From NCBI GenBank assembly GCA_024707325.1, contig JANPZY010000001.1:620001-684000 (forward strand): a stretch of DNA of 64,000 bases. The letters run 5' to 3'. Position numbers and translations under genes: made by a program. This DNA comes from Opitutus sp. (lineage in GTDB: Bacteria; Verrucomicrobiota; Verrucomicrobiia; Opitutales; Opitutaceae). Below, piece after piece: positions 53,133-61,241 of the stretch (its first letter is position 1; every line of letters starts with the position of its first letter). The notes under the pieces were generated by a model, which did no database searches, was not told the DNA's origin, and saw only the letters and a program-made list of their open reading frames with translations.

Positions 53133-54422
53133 TTACTCCGCCCGCAACGGGAGCGTGCCGTCGCCGAACTCCGCCGAAAGTTTCTGGCCGGCCGCGACAT
53201 CCTTCCTTCGCGGCAATGGTTTTCCGTTTTCGTCGCGCAGAATCACGAAACCGCGATTGAGCACCGATTTCGGACTCGCTGCTTGCAACCGTTTCCAAAG
53301 CGCGAGCAAGCGATGCGATTCGATCTGCACGCGTTTTTCCGGCGAACGCTGCATCAACATCGACCGCGCTTCCGCGAGCGCCTGCCGCCGGTCGTGCACG
53401 TTGTGACGCAGCGCCGCGGCGAGTCGGTTCGTGAGATCGTCGAGACGCAGATAACCGCGCTCCACGATCGCGCCGGGCGAGAGCAACCGAAGTCGCGAGC
53501 GCGCGTGATCGAGCTCGGCCGTGGCGCGACTGAGCGCCGCGTCCACGAGCACCGTCATCGCCTCGCCGGCTTGCGCCACACGATCCGCGCACGACACGAA
53601 ACTACTTGAGATCAACTCCGCCGCCGCGCTCGGTGTTTCGGCGCGCACGTCGGCCGCGAAATCGCAGAGCGAGAAATCGATTTCGTGTCCCACAGCCGAC
53701 ACGATCGGCACGCGACACGCCGCGACGGCGCGCACGAGCGGCTCTTCGTTAAATGCCCACAAATCCTCGAGACTCCCGCCGCCGCGACCGATCACGAGCA
53801 GGTCAAAAATCTCCAGCGATTGTGCGAGTTCGAGCATGGCAACCATCTCCGCGGCCGCGCCTTCGCCCTGCACTTTTGCGGGCAGCACAACGACACGTCC
53901 ACGCCAGCCGCGACGTTTCAAAATGCGCAGAAAATCCTGCACCGCCGCGCCCGTGGGCGACGTGATAAACCCGACCGTGGCGGGCATCGACGGGATCGCG
54001 CGTTTCTTATTCGCGTCGAACAACCCCTCCTCGCTGAGACGGCGCTTGAGCGCCTCGAACTCGCGCTGGAGCCGGCCTTCGCCGTCGTCGACCACCGCGC
54101 GGACGATGAGCTGATACTGGCCGCGTGCTTCGTAGAGGCTGACCTCGCCGTAAACGACAACCTGCAGTCCATCGCGCAGCTTCACATTCTGCCGCATGGC
54201 GTCGCCGCGAAAAAGCACCGCGCTGAGCTGCGCGCCCGCGTCCTTCAGCGAAAAATACACGTGGCCGCTCGCCTGTATCCTGAGGTTGGATACTTCGCCA
54301 CGCACCCAGCCGGGACGAATCCCCGTTTCGAGCAGCGTCTTCACGCGCCGCGTGAAATCCGTGACCGATTCCACGCGATCGCTCGCGTCCTCATCGAAAA
54401 GCGCCGAGCCGCGCGTTCTCAT
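53133..54422 (-). CDS. xseA: Exodeoxyribonuclease VII large subunit
   Basis: 429 residues. The N-terminal OB fold is VTDFTRRVKTLLETGIRPGWVRGEVSNLRIQASGHVYFSLKDAGAQLSAVLFRG. The catalytic domain has PATVGFITSPTGAAVQDFLRILKRR, LLVIGRGGGSLEDLWAFNEEPLVRAVAACRVPIVSAVGHEIDFSLCDFAADVRAETPSAAAELIS. A coiled coil and C-terminal GDGTLPLR follow. With XseB it degrades single-stranded DNA; xseB is not in the window. Its ATG overlaps the stop of the upstream VTT gene by 4 bp. Confidence 0.95.
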   Translation of the reverse strand: MRTRGSALFDEDASDRVESVTDFTRRVKTLLETGIRPGWVRGEVSNLRIQASGHVYFSLKDAGAQLSAVLFRGDAMRQNVKLRDGLQVVVYGEVSLYEARGQYQLIVRAVVDDGEGRLQREFEALKRRLSEEGLFDANKKRAIPSMPATVGFITSPTGAAVQDFLRILKRRGWRGRVVVLPAKVQGEGAAAEMVAMLELAQSLEIFDLLVIGRGGGSLEDLWAFNEEPLVRAVAACRVPIVSAVGHEIDFSLCDFAADVRAETPSAAAELISSSFVSCADRVAQAGEAMTVLVDAALSRATAELDHARSRLRLLSPGAIVERGYLRLDDLTNRLAAALRHNVHDRRQALAEARSMLMQRSPEKRVQIESHRLLALWKRLQAASPKSVLNRGFVILRDENGKPLPRRKDVAAGQKLSAEFGDGTLPLRAE

Positions 54423-55093
54423 GCGACATTTCCTTTCCTGCGATAACGCCGGCGCAGCAGCTGCGTCGCCGCGGCGGCTGCAACCAGCAGGCTCGCCGCG
54501 AGCAGCACGACCTTGGCCTTGCCCTGCAGCAGCGCGTCGCCGAACAGCACGAAACCCGTCTGGTAAGCAAACGACACCGCGAGCGAGATCCAGAGGTAGC
54601 GCGCAAATCCGACGCCCGAGAGACCGAGCAGATAATTTTGCACGGGAAACGGCACGCCGGGCGTCACGCGCACAATCACGATGAGGCCCGTTTCGTCACC
54701 CGGATCCACTTGCGGCAACCGATAGCCCAGTCGCGCAAACACGCGCACGAGCAGCGGACGGAAAGCGCCGCGCGCCAGGAAAAACGTGAACACGATGTTG
54801 ACCGCCACCGCCGCGAGCGAGAGGGCGAGCACGAGCGGCAACCCAAGTTGTTCACCGAACACCGGCCCCGCCGTGAGCGCAAAGGTGAGAATCGGCACAC
54901 CGAGCGCGGGCAGAATCGCCATCGCGAGAAAGAAAACCACCGGCCCAGCGGAGCGAATCACATCGAGCAACTGTTCGACGACTTCGCGCACGTTGAGCCC
55001 CCGCAACAGCAGCACCGCGAGTCCGAGACCCGCCACAGCCAGCACGGCGAGTTTCACCCAGGGAAACGGTTTCGTGCCGGTCGGAGAAGACAT
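54419..55093 (-). CDS. VTT-domain (TVP38/TMEM64-like) membrane protein
   Basis: About 224 residues from ATG 55093 (MSSPTGTKPFPWVKLAV). It has five to six membrane segments: AVLAVAGLGLAVLLLRG, VVFFLAMAILPALGVPILTFALTAGPVFG, and LSLAAVAVNIVFTFFLARGAFRPLLVRVFARLG. The VTT motif VRVTPGVPFPVQNYLLGLSGVGFARYLWISL is clear. The family moves or organises membrane lipids. It overlaps xseA by 4 bp, an unusual pairing. It is paralogous in domain type to the gene at 7656. Confidence 0.8.
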   Translation of the reverse strand: MSSPTGTKPFPWVKLAVLAVAGLGLAVLLLRGLNVREVVEQLLDVIRSAGPVVFFLAMAILPALGVPILTFALTAGPVFGEQLGLPLVLALSLAAVAVNIVFTFFLARGAFRPLLVRVFARLGYRLPQVDPGDETGLIVIVRVTPGVPFPVQNYLLGLSGVGFARYLWISLAVSFAYQTGFVLFGDALLQGKAKVVLLAASLLVAAAAATQLLRRRYRRKGNVA

Positions 55094-55241
55094 CGCAGCA
55101 CGGTGGCGAGCGGCCCCGGAGCCCGTCAAGTCCGCCGCCACTCCCTCCAGCGCCACTCCCCCGGGCGGCAGCACAAAACCACATGTCTACTAATAGTTGA
55201 CATTGTGTTTCTCCTCATCGGTCGGGGCGAGGCGGCGTGAG

Positions 55242-55356
55242 TGAGGACGGAGTGCGGACCGGGTCGAGCCAGGGTCCGTCCACGGTCGGGACACGGTGCG
55301 CACCACGTCGCGACAAGGGGCGTGCGGGTCGAACGAAGGTGCGCACATGGTCACCC
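55242..55356 (-). repeat. 22-bp tandem repeat array E (about 5 units, inverted orientation)
   Basis: GGTCGAGCCAGGGTCCGTCC, GGTCGGGACACGGTGCGCAC and related units recur every 22 bp, in the orientation of array D. Arrays E, G3 and H5 together fill most of the 541-bp gap 55094-55634. Confidence 0.82.
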
Positions 55357-55374
55357 CGCCCACGTGCGCCAGAA

Positions 55375-55450
55375 GGTGGAGCCCGCCGTCCTCGGCGGGC
55401 TTTTCGGCACTCGTTGCGTGTTCAACCCGCCCGGGACGGCGGGTTCCACC
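55375..55450. repeat. GGTGGAGCCCGCCG inverted pair, G3
   Basis: GGTGGAGCCCGCCGTCCTCG and a reversed copy ending ACGGCGGGTTCCACC. It has the same arrangement and adjacency to a 22-bp array and a hexamer hairpin as at 25.4-25.9 kb. Confidence 0.8.
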
Positions 55451-55461
55451 TAGACTCAACG

Positions 55462-55560
55462 TTTCATTCGCGCGAAACGCACTCGATTCGTTCTCGTTCT
55501 CGTAATCGTTCTCTCGCAACTCTTCCGTGCGCTCGCACGGCTTCGAGCAAGAGAAAGATC
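55462..55560. repeat. Hexamer-arm hairpin element H5
   Basis: A TTTCATTCGCGCGAAACGC start, a TTCTCG/TAATCG arm, the core CGTGCGCTCGCACGG and a degraded 3' arm (AGCAAGAGAAAG). The 3' arm has largely decayed. Confidence 0.75.
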
Positions 55561-55634
55561 GCGAAGACGGACGCGCCTCGGTTCCACCCGGTCAACGGCT
55601 CGGCGGGAACGCCTCGCCCTACCTGTCGAACCGA

Positions 55635-57218
55635 TCAGCGGCGGGCGCCGCGGTGGAGACGACTGACGGGTTTCGGAGCGGCGGCTTCGGCGAGAGCTTT
55701 TTCGTCGAAGAGCGCGGAGTAGATGTAAGGGAAGTCGTCCACCTTCTTGCGCTCAACCGTCACGCCCATGTAACGCTCGATCGAGCGGGCGTCGCGAACG
55801 TCGTCCTCGGTCACCAGAGTGAATGCATCGCCGGTGGTTTGGGCGCGGCCCGTGCGGCCGATGCGGTGCACGTAGTCCTCGGGATTTTCCGGCACGTCGT
55901 AATTGATCACGTGCGAGACGCCGGCGATATCGAGGCCACGAGCCGCGATATCCGTGGCGACGAGCACCTCGAATTTACCCGACTTGAAACCCTCGAGCGC
56001 CTCAACGCGTTCGCGCTGGCTGCGGTCGGAATGGAGCACACCGACGGTGTGGCCCTTGGTCTTCAACTTGTGCGCGATGCGGTCGGCGCCCATGCGGGTG
56101 CGCGAAAAGATGATCACGCTCTTGAACTCGGTGCGGTCGAGCAGGAGCTGGAGAAGTTCGAACTTCTGCGAAGCGACGACCGGATAAAACGCGTGGGCAA
56201 CGGTCTCAGCGGGCGAACGCTGGCGGCCGATTTCGACCTTCACGGGATCGCGGAGAGCCCAGCTCGCGAGCTGCTCGATCTCCGGCGGAAGCGTGGCGGT
56301 GAAGAAGAGCGTCTGACGGTTCTTCGCGCACTTTTGGACGATGCGGCGGACGTCGGGCAGGAAGCCCATGTCGAGCATGCGGTCGACTTCGTCGAGCACG
56401 AGGATGTCGATTTTATCGAGCGAGCAGTTGCCCTGTTCGAGGTGATCCAGCAAGCGGCCCGGCGTGGCGGCGAGGATGTCGACGCCACGGCGGAGATCGT
56501 CGGTCTGTTTGCCGTATCCAACACCTCCATACACGATGGTGACGCGAAGATCGGTGAACTTGGCGTATTTGTGAAACGCTTCCTCGACCTGCAGCGCGAG
56601 TTCGCGCGTGGGCTCGAGAATGAGGCAGCGGAGTTCGCCGTGTCCGCCGAGACGCTGGATGATCGGAAGCGCGAAGGCCGCGGTTTTACCGGTGCCGGTC
56701 TGCGCGGAGCCGATCACATCGCCACCGCGAAGGACGACCGGGATGGCCTGCTTCTGAATCGGCGTAGGCTCCTGATAACCCATTTCCTGCACGGCGTAAG
56801 CGAGCGCATCGGAAAGACCGAGCGCGCTGAAAGCCGTCTCCATTTTCGGAATATTGACCGGCTCGGTGGGCTTGACCGTGGTCTGGTGAGGATGCTCGTA
56901 AGTGTCATCCTTGCGCGGGCGCTCGTTGCGCGGGCCGAACTTGCGATCGCGGCGACCGCCGCCACCGCCGGAGCGCTGACCGCCGCGCGACTCGTGGCCG
57001 CCGCGTTCGTCGCGACGTCCACCCTGGCGTTCGCCGCGCGGATGATCCGAGCGCTTGCCGCCTTCGTGGCGCTTGCCACCGTCGGAACGTTTACCCGCAT
57101 GCGGTTGGCCGCGTTGCGGCTTGGAAGAGGAAGCGGATTTGCCGGCCGGGCCGGAAGCGGACTTTTCGCGCGAAGGCGCGATGGTTTCGCGGAGTTTCGC
57201 GAAGATTTTCTTAAGCAT
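55635..57218 (-). CDS. DEAD-box ATP-dependent RNA helicase
   Basis: 527 residues from ATG 57218 (MLKKIFAKLRETIAPSREK). A ~120-residue Arg/Gly/Lys-rich disordered N-terminus precedes the helicase core. The Q motif is FSALGLSDALAYAVQEMGYQEPTPIQKQAIP; then AQTGTGKT, PTRELALQ, GG, TPGRLLDH, a variant DEVD box (VLDEVDRMLDMGF), FTAT, and in domain 2 IIFSRTR, ARGLDIAGVSHVINYD and HRIGRTGR. It unwinds or remodels RNA, possibly in ribosome assembly or cold adaptation. RGG tails usually lie at the C-terminus; here the basic tail is N-terminal. It is divergent from the Rrf2-type gene. Confidence 0.93.
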   Translation of the reverse strand: MLKKIFAKLRETIAPSREKSASGPAGKSASSSKPQRGQPHAGKRSDGGKRHEGGKRSDHPRGERQGGRRDERGGHESRGGQRSGGGGGRRDRKFGPRNERPRKDDTYEHPHQTTVKPTEPVNIPKMETAFSALGLSDALAYAVQEMGYQEPTPIQKQAIPVVLRGGDVIGSAQTGTGKTAAFALPIIQRLGGHGELRCLILEPTRELALQVEEAFHKYAKFTDLRVTIVYGGVGYGKQTDDLRRGVDILAATPGRLLDHLEQGNCSLDKIDILVLDEVDRMLDMGFLPDVRRIVQKCAKNRQTLFFTATLPPEIEQLASWALRDPVKVEIGRQRSPAETVAHAFYPVVASQKFELLQLLLDRTEFKSVIIFSRTRMGADRIAHKLKTKGHTVGVLHSDRSQRERVEALEGFKSGKFEVLVATDIAARGLDIAGVSHVINYDVPENPEDYVHRIGRTGRAQTTGDAFTLVTEDDVRDARSIERYMGVTVERKKVDDFPYIYSALFDEKALAEAAAPKPVSRLHRGARR

Positions 57219-57334
57219 GAGAACGTGTTGACCCGCTACGCTCGCCGAAAGGGTCGGGTTTGCAATCCTCGATATCGTGGCGGGTGGGCTGCTTGACAGC
57301 CGCGGCGCTGTCACGTTCGTGGTGCCCGCCCAGC

Positions 57335-57769
57335 ATGACCGCCAATTCCCGCTTCGCCGTCAGTCTGCACGTGCTCGCCTACCTCGCCTTCCGGCGCGAC
57401 GAGGCCGTGTCGTCGGCGGAAATCGCGGCGAGCGTCGACACTCACGCGGTGGTGATCCGGCGGCTGCTGTCCGCGTTGACCAAAGCCAAACTGGTCAAAG
57501 CCACCAAGGGCGCCGCGGGCGGATTCTCGCTGGCGATCGATCCGTGCGAGGTGACGCTCCTCGCCGTCTATCGTGCGATGAATCCCCAACCGGATCGCGG
57601 CCTGCGGCACTTCGCGCCGAACCAGGAGTGCCCGATCGGCGCCGAAATCGAGTCGGTGCTGGACGCGGTTTTCCGCCGCGCGCGGGCGAAGATGGAAGCC
57701 GAGCTTTCGCAGATCAGCCTCGCCGACCTGCACGCGCAGCTCGCGGCGATGTGCAGCGGCAAAAAATAA
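57335..57769 (+). CDS. Rrf2-family transcriptional regulator
   Basis: 144 residues: MTANSRFAVSLHVLAYLAFRRDEAVSSAEIAASVDTHAVVIRRLLSALTKAKLVKATKGAAGGFSLAIDPCEVTLLAVYRAMN is the Rrf2 winged helix. The C-terminal part has only scattered cysteines (ECPIG and others) rather than the three-Cys cluster of IscR. It is therefore probably a non-FeS, YwnA-like redox or stress regulator. The target may be the divergent helicase gene or itself. ATG 57335 gives the conserved start. Confidence 0.87.
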   Translation: MTANSRFAVSLHVLAYLAFRRDEAVSSAEIAASVDTHAVVIRRLLSALTKAKLVKATKGAAGGFSLAIDPCEVTLLAVYRAMNPQPDRGLRHFAPNQECPIGAEIESVLDAVFRRARAKMEAELSQISLADLHAQLAAMCSGKK

Positions 57770-57850
57770 ACGCGCCGCCCGGCAGGAGCGGCGCGCGAGA
57801 GCAAACGGCGACCGTAGACTGTATCCGGAAACCGGCTACACCGTCGCGGC

Positions 57851-58255
57851 TCAGGAGTTTTCCCGGATCTTGTCGAGGATGCGTCGCGAAAGCTCCTCGT
57901 CGCCGAAGATGCCGATCCGGATACGGATTTTGGTGAGATCCTGGCCGAGATTCTCGAGGCGGATTTCGATCTTCTTATCGGCGGCATTGCGCGCCACAAA
58001 CGTGGCGAGGAGCGCGTCCTTCTTCTCGCTGACCTTGGCGAAACCGAGCTGCTCGATGGCGCGCTGCGTGCCACGCACCGTGCGTTCGAAATCGCGCGTC
58101 TGCGTGGTCTCGAGTTGGCCGCGCACGTAAGCCACGGCACCCGCGCCAGCGCCCGCTGCAACGACGGCCACACAACCGGACGAAAAGCCGGCGACACTCA
58201 ACGCAACCGCTACCGTTAGAACCTTGCACCACTGGAGGTTGGTTTTCGTTTTCAT
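57851..58255 (-). CDS. DUF3568 lipoprotein
   Basis: 134 residues. A signal peptide with lipobox region VAGFSSGCVAVVAAGAGAGAVAYVRGQLE is followed by TRDFERTVRGTQRAIEQLGFAKVSEKKDALLATFVARNAADKKIEIRLENLGQDLTKIRIRIGIFGDEELSRRILDKI. The length and the -IGIFGDE-S--IL--I- ending match the DUF3568 family. It is membrane-anchored, function unknown. Confidence 0.85.
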   Translation of the reverse strand: MKTKTNLQWCKVLTVAVALSVAGFSSGCVAVVAAGAGAGAVAYVRGQLETTQTRDFERTVRGTQRAIEQLGFAKVSEKKDALLATFVARNAADKKIEIRLENLGQDLTKIRIRIGIFGDEELSRRILDKIRENS

Positions 58256-58416
58256 ATGTTTGTGCGGTGGACCCTTACGCAGCGGTCAGGTTTCACTTAC
58301 TTCTCCGTCGGCGACGGCGAAAAAATTGGCACCAAACCGGCACAGCGCCCGTGCTTACGCGCCGTTGCAGCGTGAGGCGTGCTTGACTTCAACTCGTGCA
58401 CGAAAGCGATAGCGCG

Positions 58417-58890
58417 ATGAGTTTTTCGATCCGTGCTGCCACGCCCGAAGATGTCCCGCTGATCCTCGAGTTCATCCGTGGACTCGCCGACTACGAGAAG
58501 TTGTCGGACGAAGTGACCGCCACGGAGGAGCAATTGCGCACCACGCTGTTTGGTCCGGGCCGCGCGGCGGAATGCGCGCTGGCATTTGCGGACGAAGGAC
58601 CCGCCGGCTTCGCGATTTTTTTCACCAACTACTCCACGTTTCTCGCGAAGCCGGGGCTGTATCTCGAGGATCTGTTTGTAAAACTGGAATTCCGCGGTCG
58701 CGGCATCGGCAAAGGACTCATCCTGCACCTCGCCAAACTTGCCAACGCGCGCGGCTGCGGTCGCATGGAGTGGACCGTGCTCGATTGGAACCAGCCGGCG
58801 ATCGACTTCTACGAATCGCTCGGCGCTCGCCGCATGAAACAATGGCAGGTTTGTCGCCTCACCGGCGAGGCGCTCGCCCGCTACGCATAA
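58417..58890 (+). CDS. GNAT-family N-acetyltransferase
   Basis: 157 residues: FSIRAATPEDVPLILEFIRGLADYEKL, then YLEDLFVKLEFRGRGIGKGLILHLAKLANARGCGRMEWTVLDWNQPAIDFYESLGA. The acetyl-CoA pyrophosphate loop is RGRGIGKG. It resembles the diamine/thialysine acetyltransferase subgroup (LADYEKL, W.VLDWN..AI.FY..LGA). Cytoplasmic. ATG 58417 is preferred over an upstream GTG at 58396. Confidence 0.9.
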   Translation: MSFSIRAATPEDVPLILEFIRGLADYEKLSDEVTATEEQLRTTLFGPGRAAECALAFADEGPAGFAIFFTNYSTFLAKPGLYLEDLFVKLEFRGRGIGKGLILHLAKLANARGCGRMEWTVLDWNQPAIDFYESLGARRMKQWQVCRLTGEALARYA

Positions 58891-58939
58891 CGTGTGAGAT
58901 GAAAGGTGGAGCCTAATGCTCCACTCGCAAAAACTCCGG

Positions 58940-59036
58940 CTCGATCGTTCTCGTAATCGCTCTCGTTCTGTGGACGGCTCTCTCGTCGCTCGCGCGGTTT
59001 CGAGACGAGAATGACAAAGAAACGAGAACGATTGCG
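58940..59036. repeat. Hexamer-arm hairpin element H6
   Basis: An ATCGTTCTCGTAATCGCTCT arm, the core CGTCGCTCGCGCGGTTTCG and the inverted arm AACGAGAACGATTGCGGA. A short GACGGCTCTC / GAGAGCCGTC pair lies within and after it (58972-59055). Confidence 0.75.
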
Positions 59037-59062
59037 GACGGCATGGAGAGCCGTCCACCGCC

Positions 59063-59617
59063 TCAGCGGCGGGCGAGATCGCGGATGAAGCCGCGGAGGG
59101 CGCGGTAGTCTTCGGGAAGAAAAATATCCCGCGCGTCGGCGAAAGCGATGGGGCCCGGTTGCCAGGCTTGTTCGAGGAGCGCGGCGTGTTCCTCGGGTGA
59201 CGAATCAGTCCAGTGCGGGCAATCGACGCAGTGCGCACCGCTGATGCGTTCGCGACCTTTCTCCAGCGTCTGACGTTTGCAGCGTCCGCGTTTATCCGTC
59301 TCGCAATAGGATTCGCAGCAGTCGTCGCGGTCCGAATAAAAACAGGCTTTGGCGATCTGGCGCACGGGGTGTTCCCAGCGCTCATCGAGCGGGCCCGCCG
59401 CGGTCACTTCGCGGAGAATCGCATCGAGCACAAAGTCGTCGAGCTCGCCGCTGGCACCGGGCGGAGGCAGGCCCATGCCGCGGATCGCGTTCTGCAATCC
59501 GACGATCGCCGGCCGCAGCGTGGCAGGATCGATCTCGCTCCAATCGTTTTGGCGGGCGTAGCGGAGCAGCACAGCGGTCGCGAGCTCGCCGAAGCGGACG
59601 GCGTCAGAGTCGGTCAT
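59063..59617 (-). CDS. Hypothetical Cys-rich protein
   Basis: 184 residues. A helical N-terminal half (FGELATAVLLRYARQNDWSEIDPATLRPAIVGLQNAI) leads to a cysteine cluster, CFYSDRDDCCESYCETDKRGRCKRQ...HCVDCPHW. This could hold zinc or an Fe-S centre. The C-terminal part (IFLPEDYRALRGFIRDLAR) is helical. I do not recognise a family. It is monocistronic and divergent from the MocR-type gene. Confidence 0.7.
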   Translation of the reverse strand: MTDSDAVRFGELATAVLLRYARQNDWSEIDPATLRPAIVGLQNAIRGMGLPPPGASGELDDFVLDAILREVTAAGPLDERWEHPVRQIAKACFYSDRDDCCESYCETDKRGRCKRQTLEKGRERISGAHCVDCPHWTDSSPEEHAALLEQAWQPGPIAFADARDIFLPEDYRALRGFIRDLARR

Positions 59618-59792
59618 GCGAGCAGGCGATGCGTTCGACGCGGAGAGTCAATCACGCGGAGACCGCTTGTAAATTGTCACCATCACAAATGCGCTCTATC
59701 GAAACTGTGCTGGTGCCAAAATCCCGCCGCTACACCTGCCTGTGACGAAACGAAAAAGATAAATTGACCGGAATTTCATCCTTCGTGCCGCC

Positions 59793-61241
59793 ATGATCCA
59801 AACCGTCACCACCCCCGAACACGCTCCGCTGTATCTGGAGCTCGCGCGCGAGATTCAGGAGCTCATCGAACAAGGCACGCTGCGGCCGGGACACCGGTTG
59901 CCCTCGGTGCGGCGCATGGCGATGCAGCGCGACGTGAGCATCTCGACGGTGATCCAAGCCTACACGGTTTTGGAAAACCGCAGTCTGCTCGAGGCACGGC
60001 CGCAGTCGGGTTTCTATGTGCGTCCGCGGCTGGCGGAGCTCGCACTTGAGCCGCGGATGGCGCGGCCGATGGCGAAGCCGAGCTATGTGGGCGTGAACGA
60101 TCTCACCGCGGAGATGCTGGCGCTCGCGATGGAGCCGGACTTCGTGCCGTTTGGTGCGGCGTGCCCGGACGCGTCGCTGTTTCCCAACAAAAAGTTGGCG
60201 CGGCTGATCGGCTCGGTGGCGCGCAACGATCCCGTGATGCTCGGCCGCTACGCGATGAACTGGGCCTACGATCCGCTGACGCGCGAGATCGCACGGCGTT
60301 ATCTACAGAGCGGAGCGCCGCTGGCGCACGACGAACTCGTGATCACGGTCGGCTGCGCCGAGGCGATCAATCTCTCGCTGCGCGCGGTGACGAAGCCAGG
60401 GGACACGGTGGCGATCGAGACGCCCGCGTATTTCGGTTTTCTGGAAACGATCCAGAGCTTGAACCTGCGCGCGCTCGAGATTCCGACCGATCCGCGCACG
60501 GGCCTGTGTCTCGATGCGATGCGCGACGCGCTCGCGAACAACACCGTGAAGGCACTGATCGTGATGCCGAGTTATCAGAACCCGCTCGGCTCGTGCATGC
60601 CGGACGAGAAGAAGGCGAAGCTCTACGATCTTCTCGCCGAATACGACGTGCCTGCGATCGAAGACGACATCTACGGCGATCTGCACTTCGGCGAAAAGCG
60701 CCCGAAGCCCCTGAAGGCGTGGGACACCGATGGACGCGTGCTGTTGTGCTCGTCGTTCGGCAAGACGCTCGCGCCCTCGCTGCGCGTGGGATGGTGCGCG
60801 CCCGGCCGCTATCTGGAGCGCGTGCGGCGTCTCAAGTTTACGAATACACTCGGCACGCCGGTGATCCTGCAGAAGACCGTGTCGGACTTTCTCCGCAACG
60901 GCGGTTACGACCATCACCTGCGCTCGATCCGCCGCGCGTATTTCAACCAGCTGCACCTTTTCTCTCAGGCGATCCTGAAGCACTTCCCCGAGGGCACGCG
61001 TTTGAGCCGGCCGCAGGGCGGCTTCATCCTCTGGGTCGAGTGTCCTGCTGGAGTGGATACGATCGAACTCTTCCGCAAAGCGGTGAAGCAGCGGATCAGT
61101 CTCGCGCCCGGCGCGCTGTTCTCAGTGAAGGACCGTTATCGCAGTTGCCTGCGGGTGAACTGCGGCATGCCGTGGAGCGAACGCGTGGCCAACGCGCTCG
61201 AAACCGTCGGCACGCTCGCGAAGCAGCAACTCGATAAATGA
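59793..61241 (+). CDS. MocR-type GntR/aminotransferase fusion regulator
   Basis: 482 residues. The N-terminal GntR winged helix is LYLELAREIQELIEQGTLRPGHRLPSVRRMAMQRDVSISTVIQAYTVLENRSLLEARPQSGFYVRP. It is fused to a fold-type I aminotransferase domain: VITVGCAEAINLSLRAV, VAIETPAYFGFLE, IVMPSYQNPLGSCM, AIEDDIYGDLHFG, and the PLP lysine in SSFGKTLAPSLRVGW. Such proteins are PLP-sensing regulators of amine, amino acid or vitamin B6 metabolism. The EamA transporter gene starts within its stop (ATGA, 61238), so it probably regulates the exporter. Confidence 0.93.
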   Translation: MIQTVTTPEHAPLYLELAREIQELIEQGTLRPGHRLPSVRRMAMQRDVSISTVIQAYTVLENRSLLEARPQSGFYVRPRLAELALEPRMARPMAKPSYVGVNDLTAEMLALAMEPDFVPFGAACPDASLFPNKKLARLIGSVARNDPVMLGRYAMNWAYDPLTREIARRYLQSGAPLAHDELVITVGCAEAINLSLRAVTKPGDTVAIETPAYFGFLETIQSLNLRALEIPTDPRTGLCLDAMRDALANNTVKALIVMPSYQNPLGSCMPDEKKAKLYDLLAEYDVPAIEDDIYGDLHFGEKRPKPLKAWDTDGRVLLCSSFGKTLAPSLRVGWCAPGRYLERVRRLKFTNTLGTPVILQKTVSDFLRNGGYDHHLRSIRRAYFNQLHLFSQAILKHFPEGTRLSRPQGGFILWVECPAGVDTIELFRKAVKQRISLAPGALFSVKDRYRSCLRVNCGMPWSERVANALETVGTLAKQQLDK

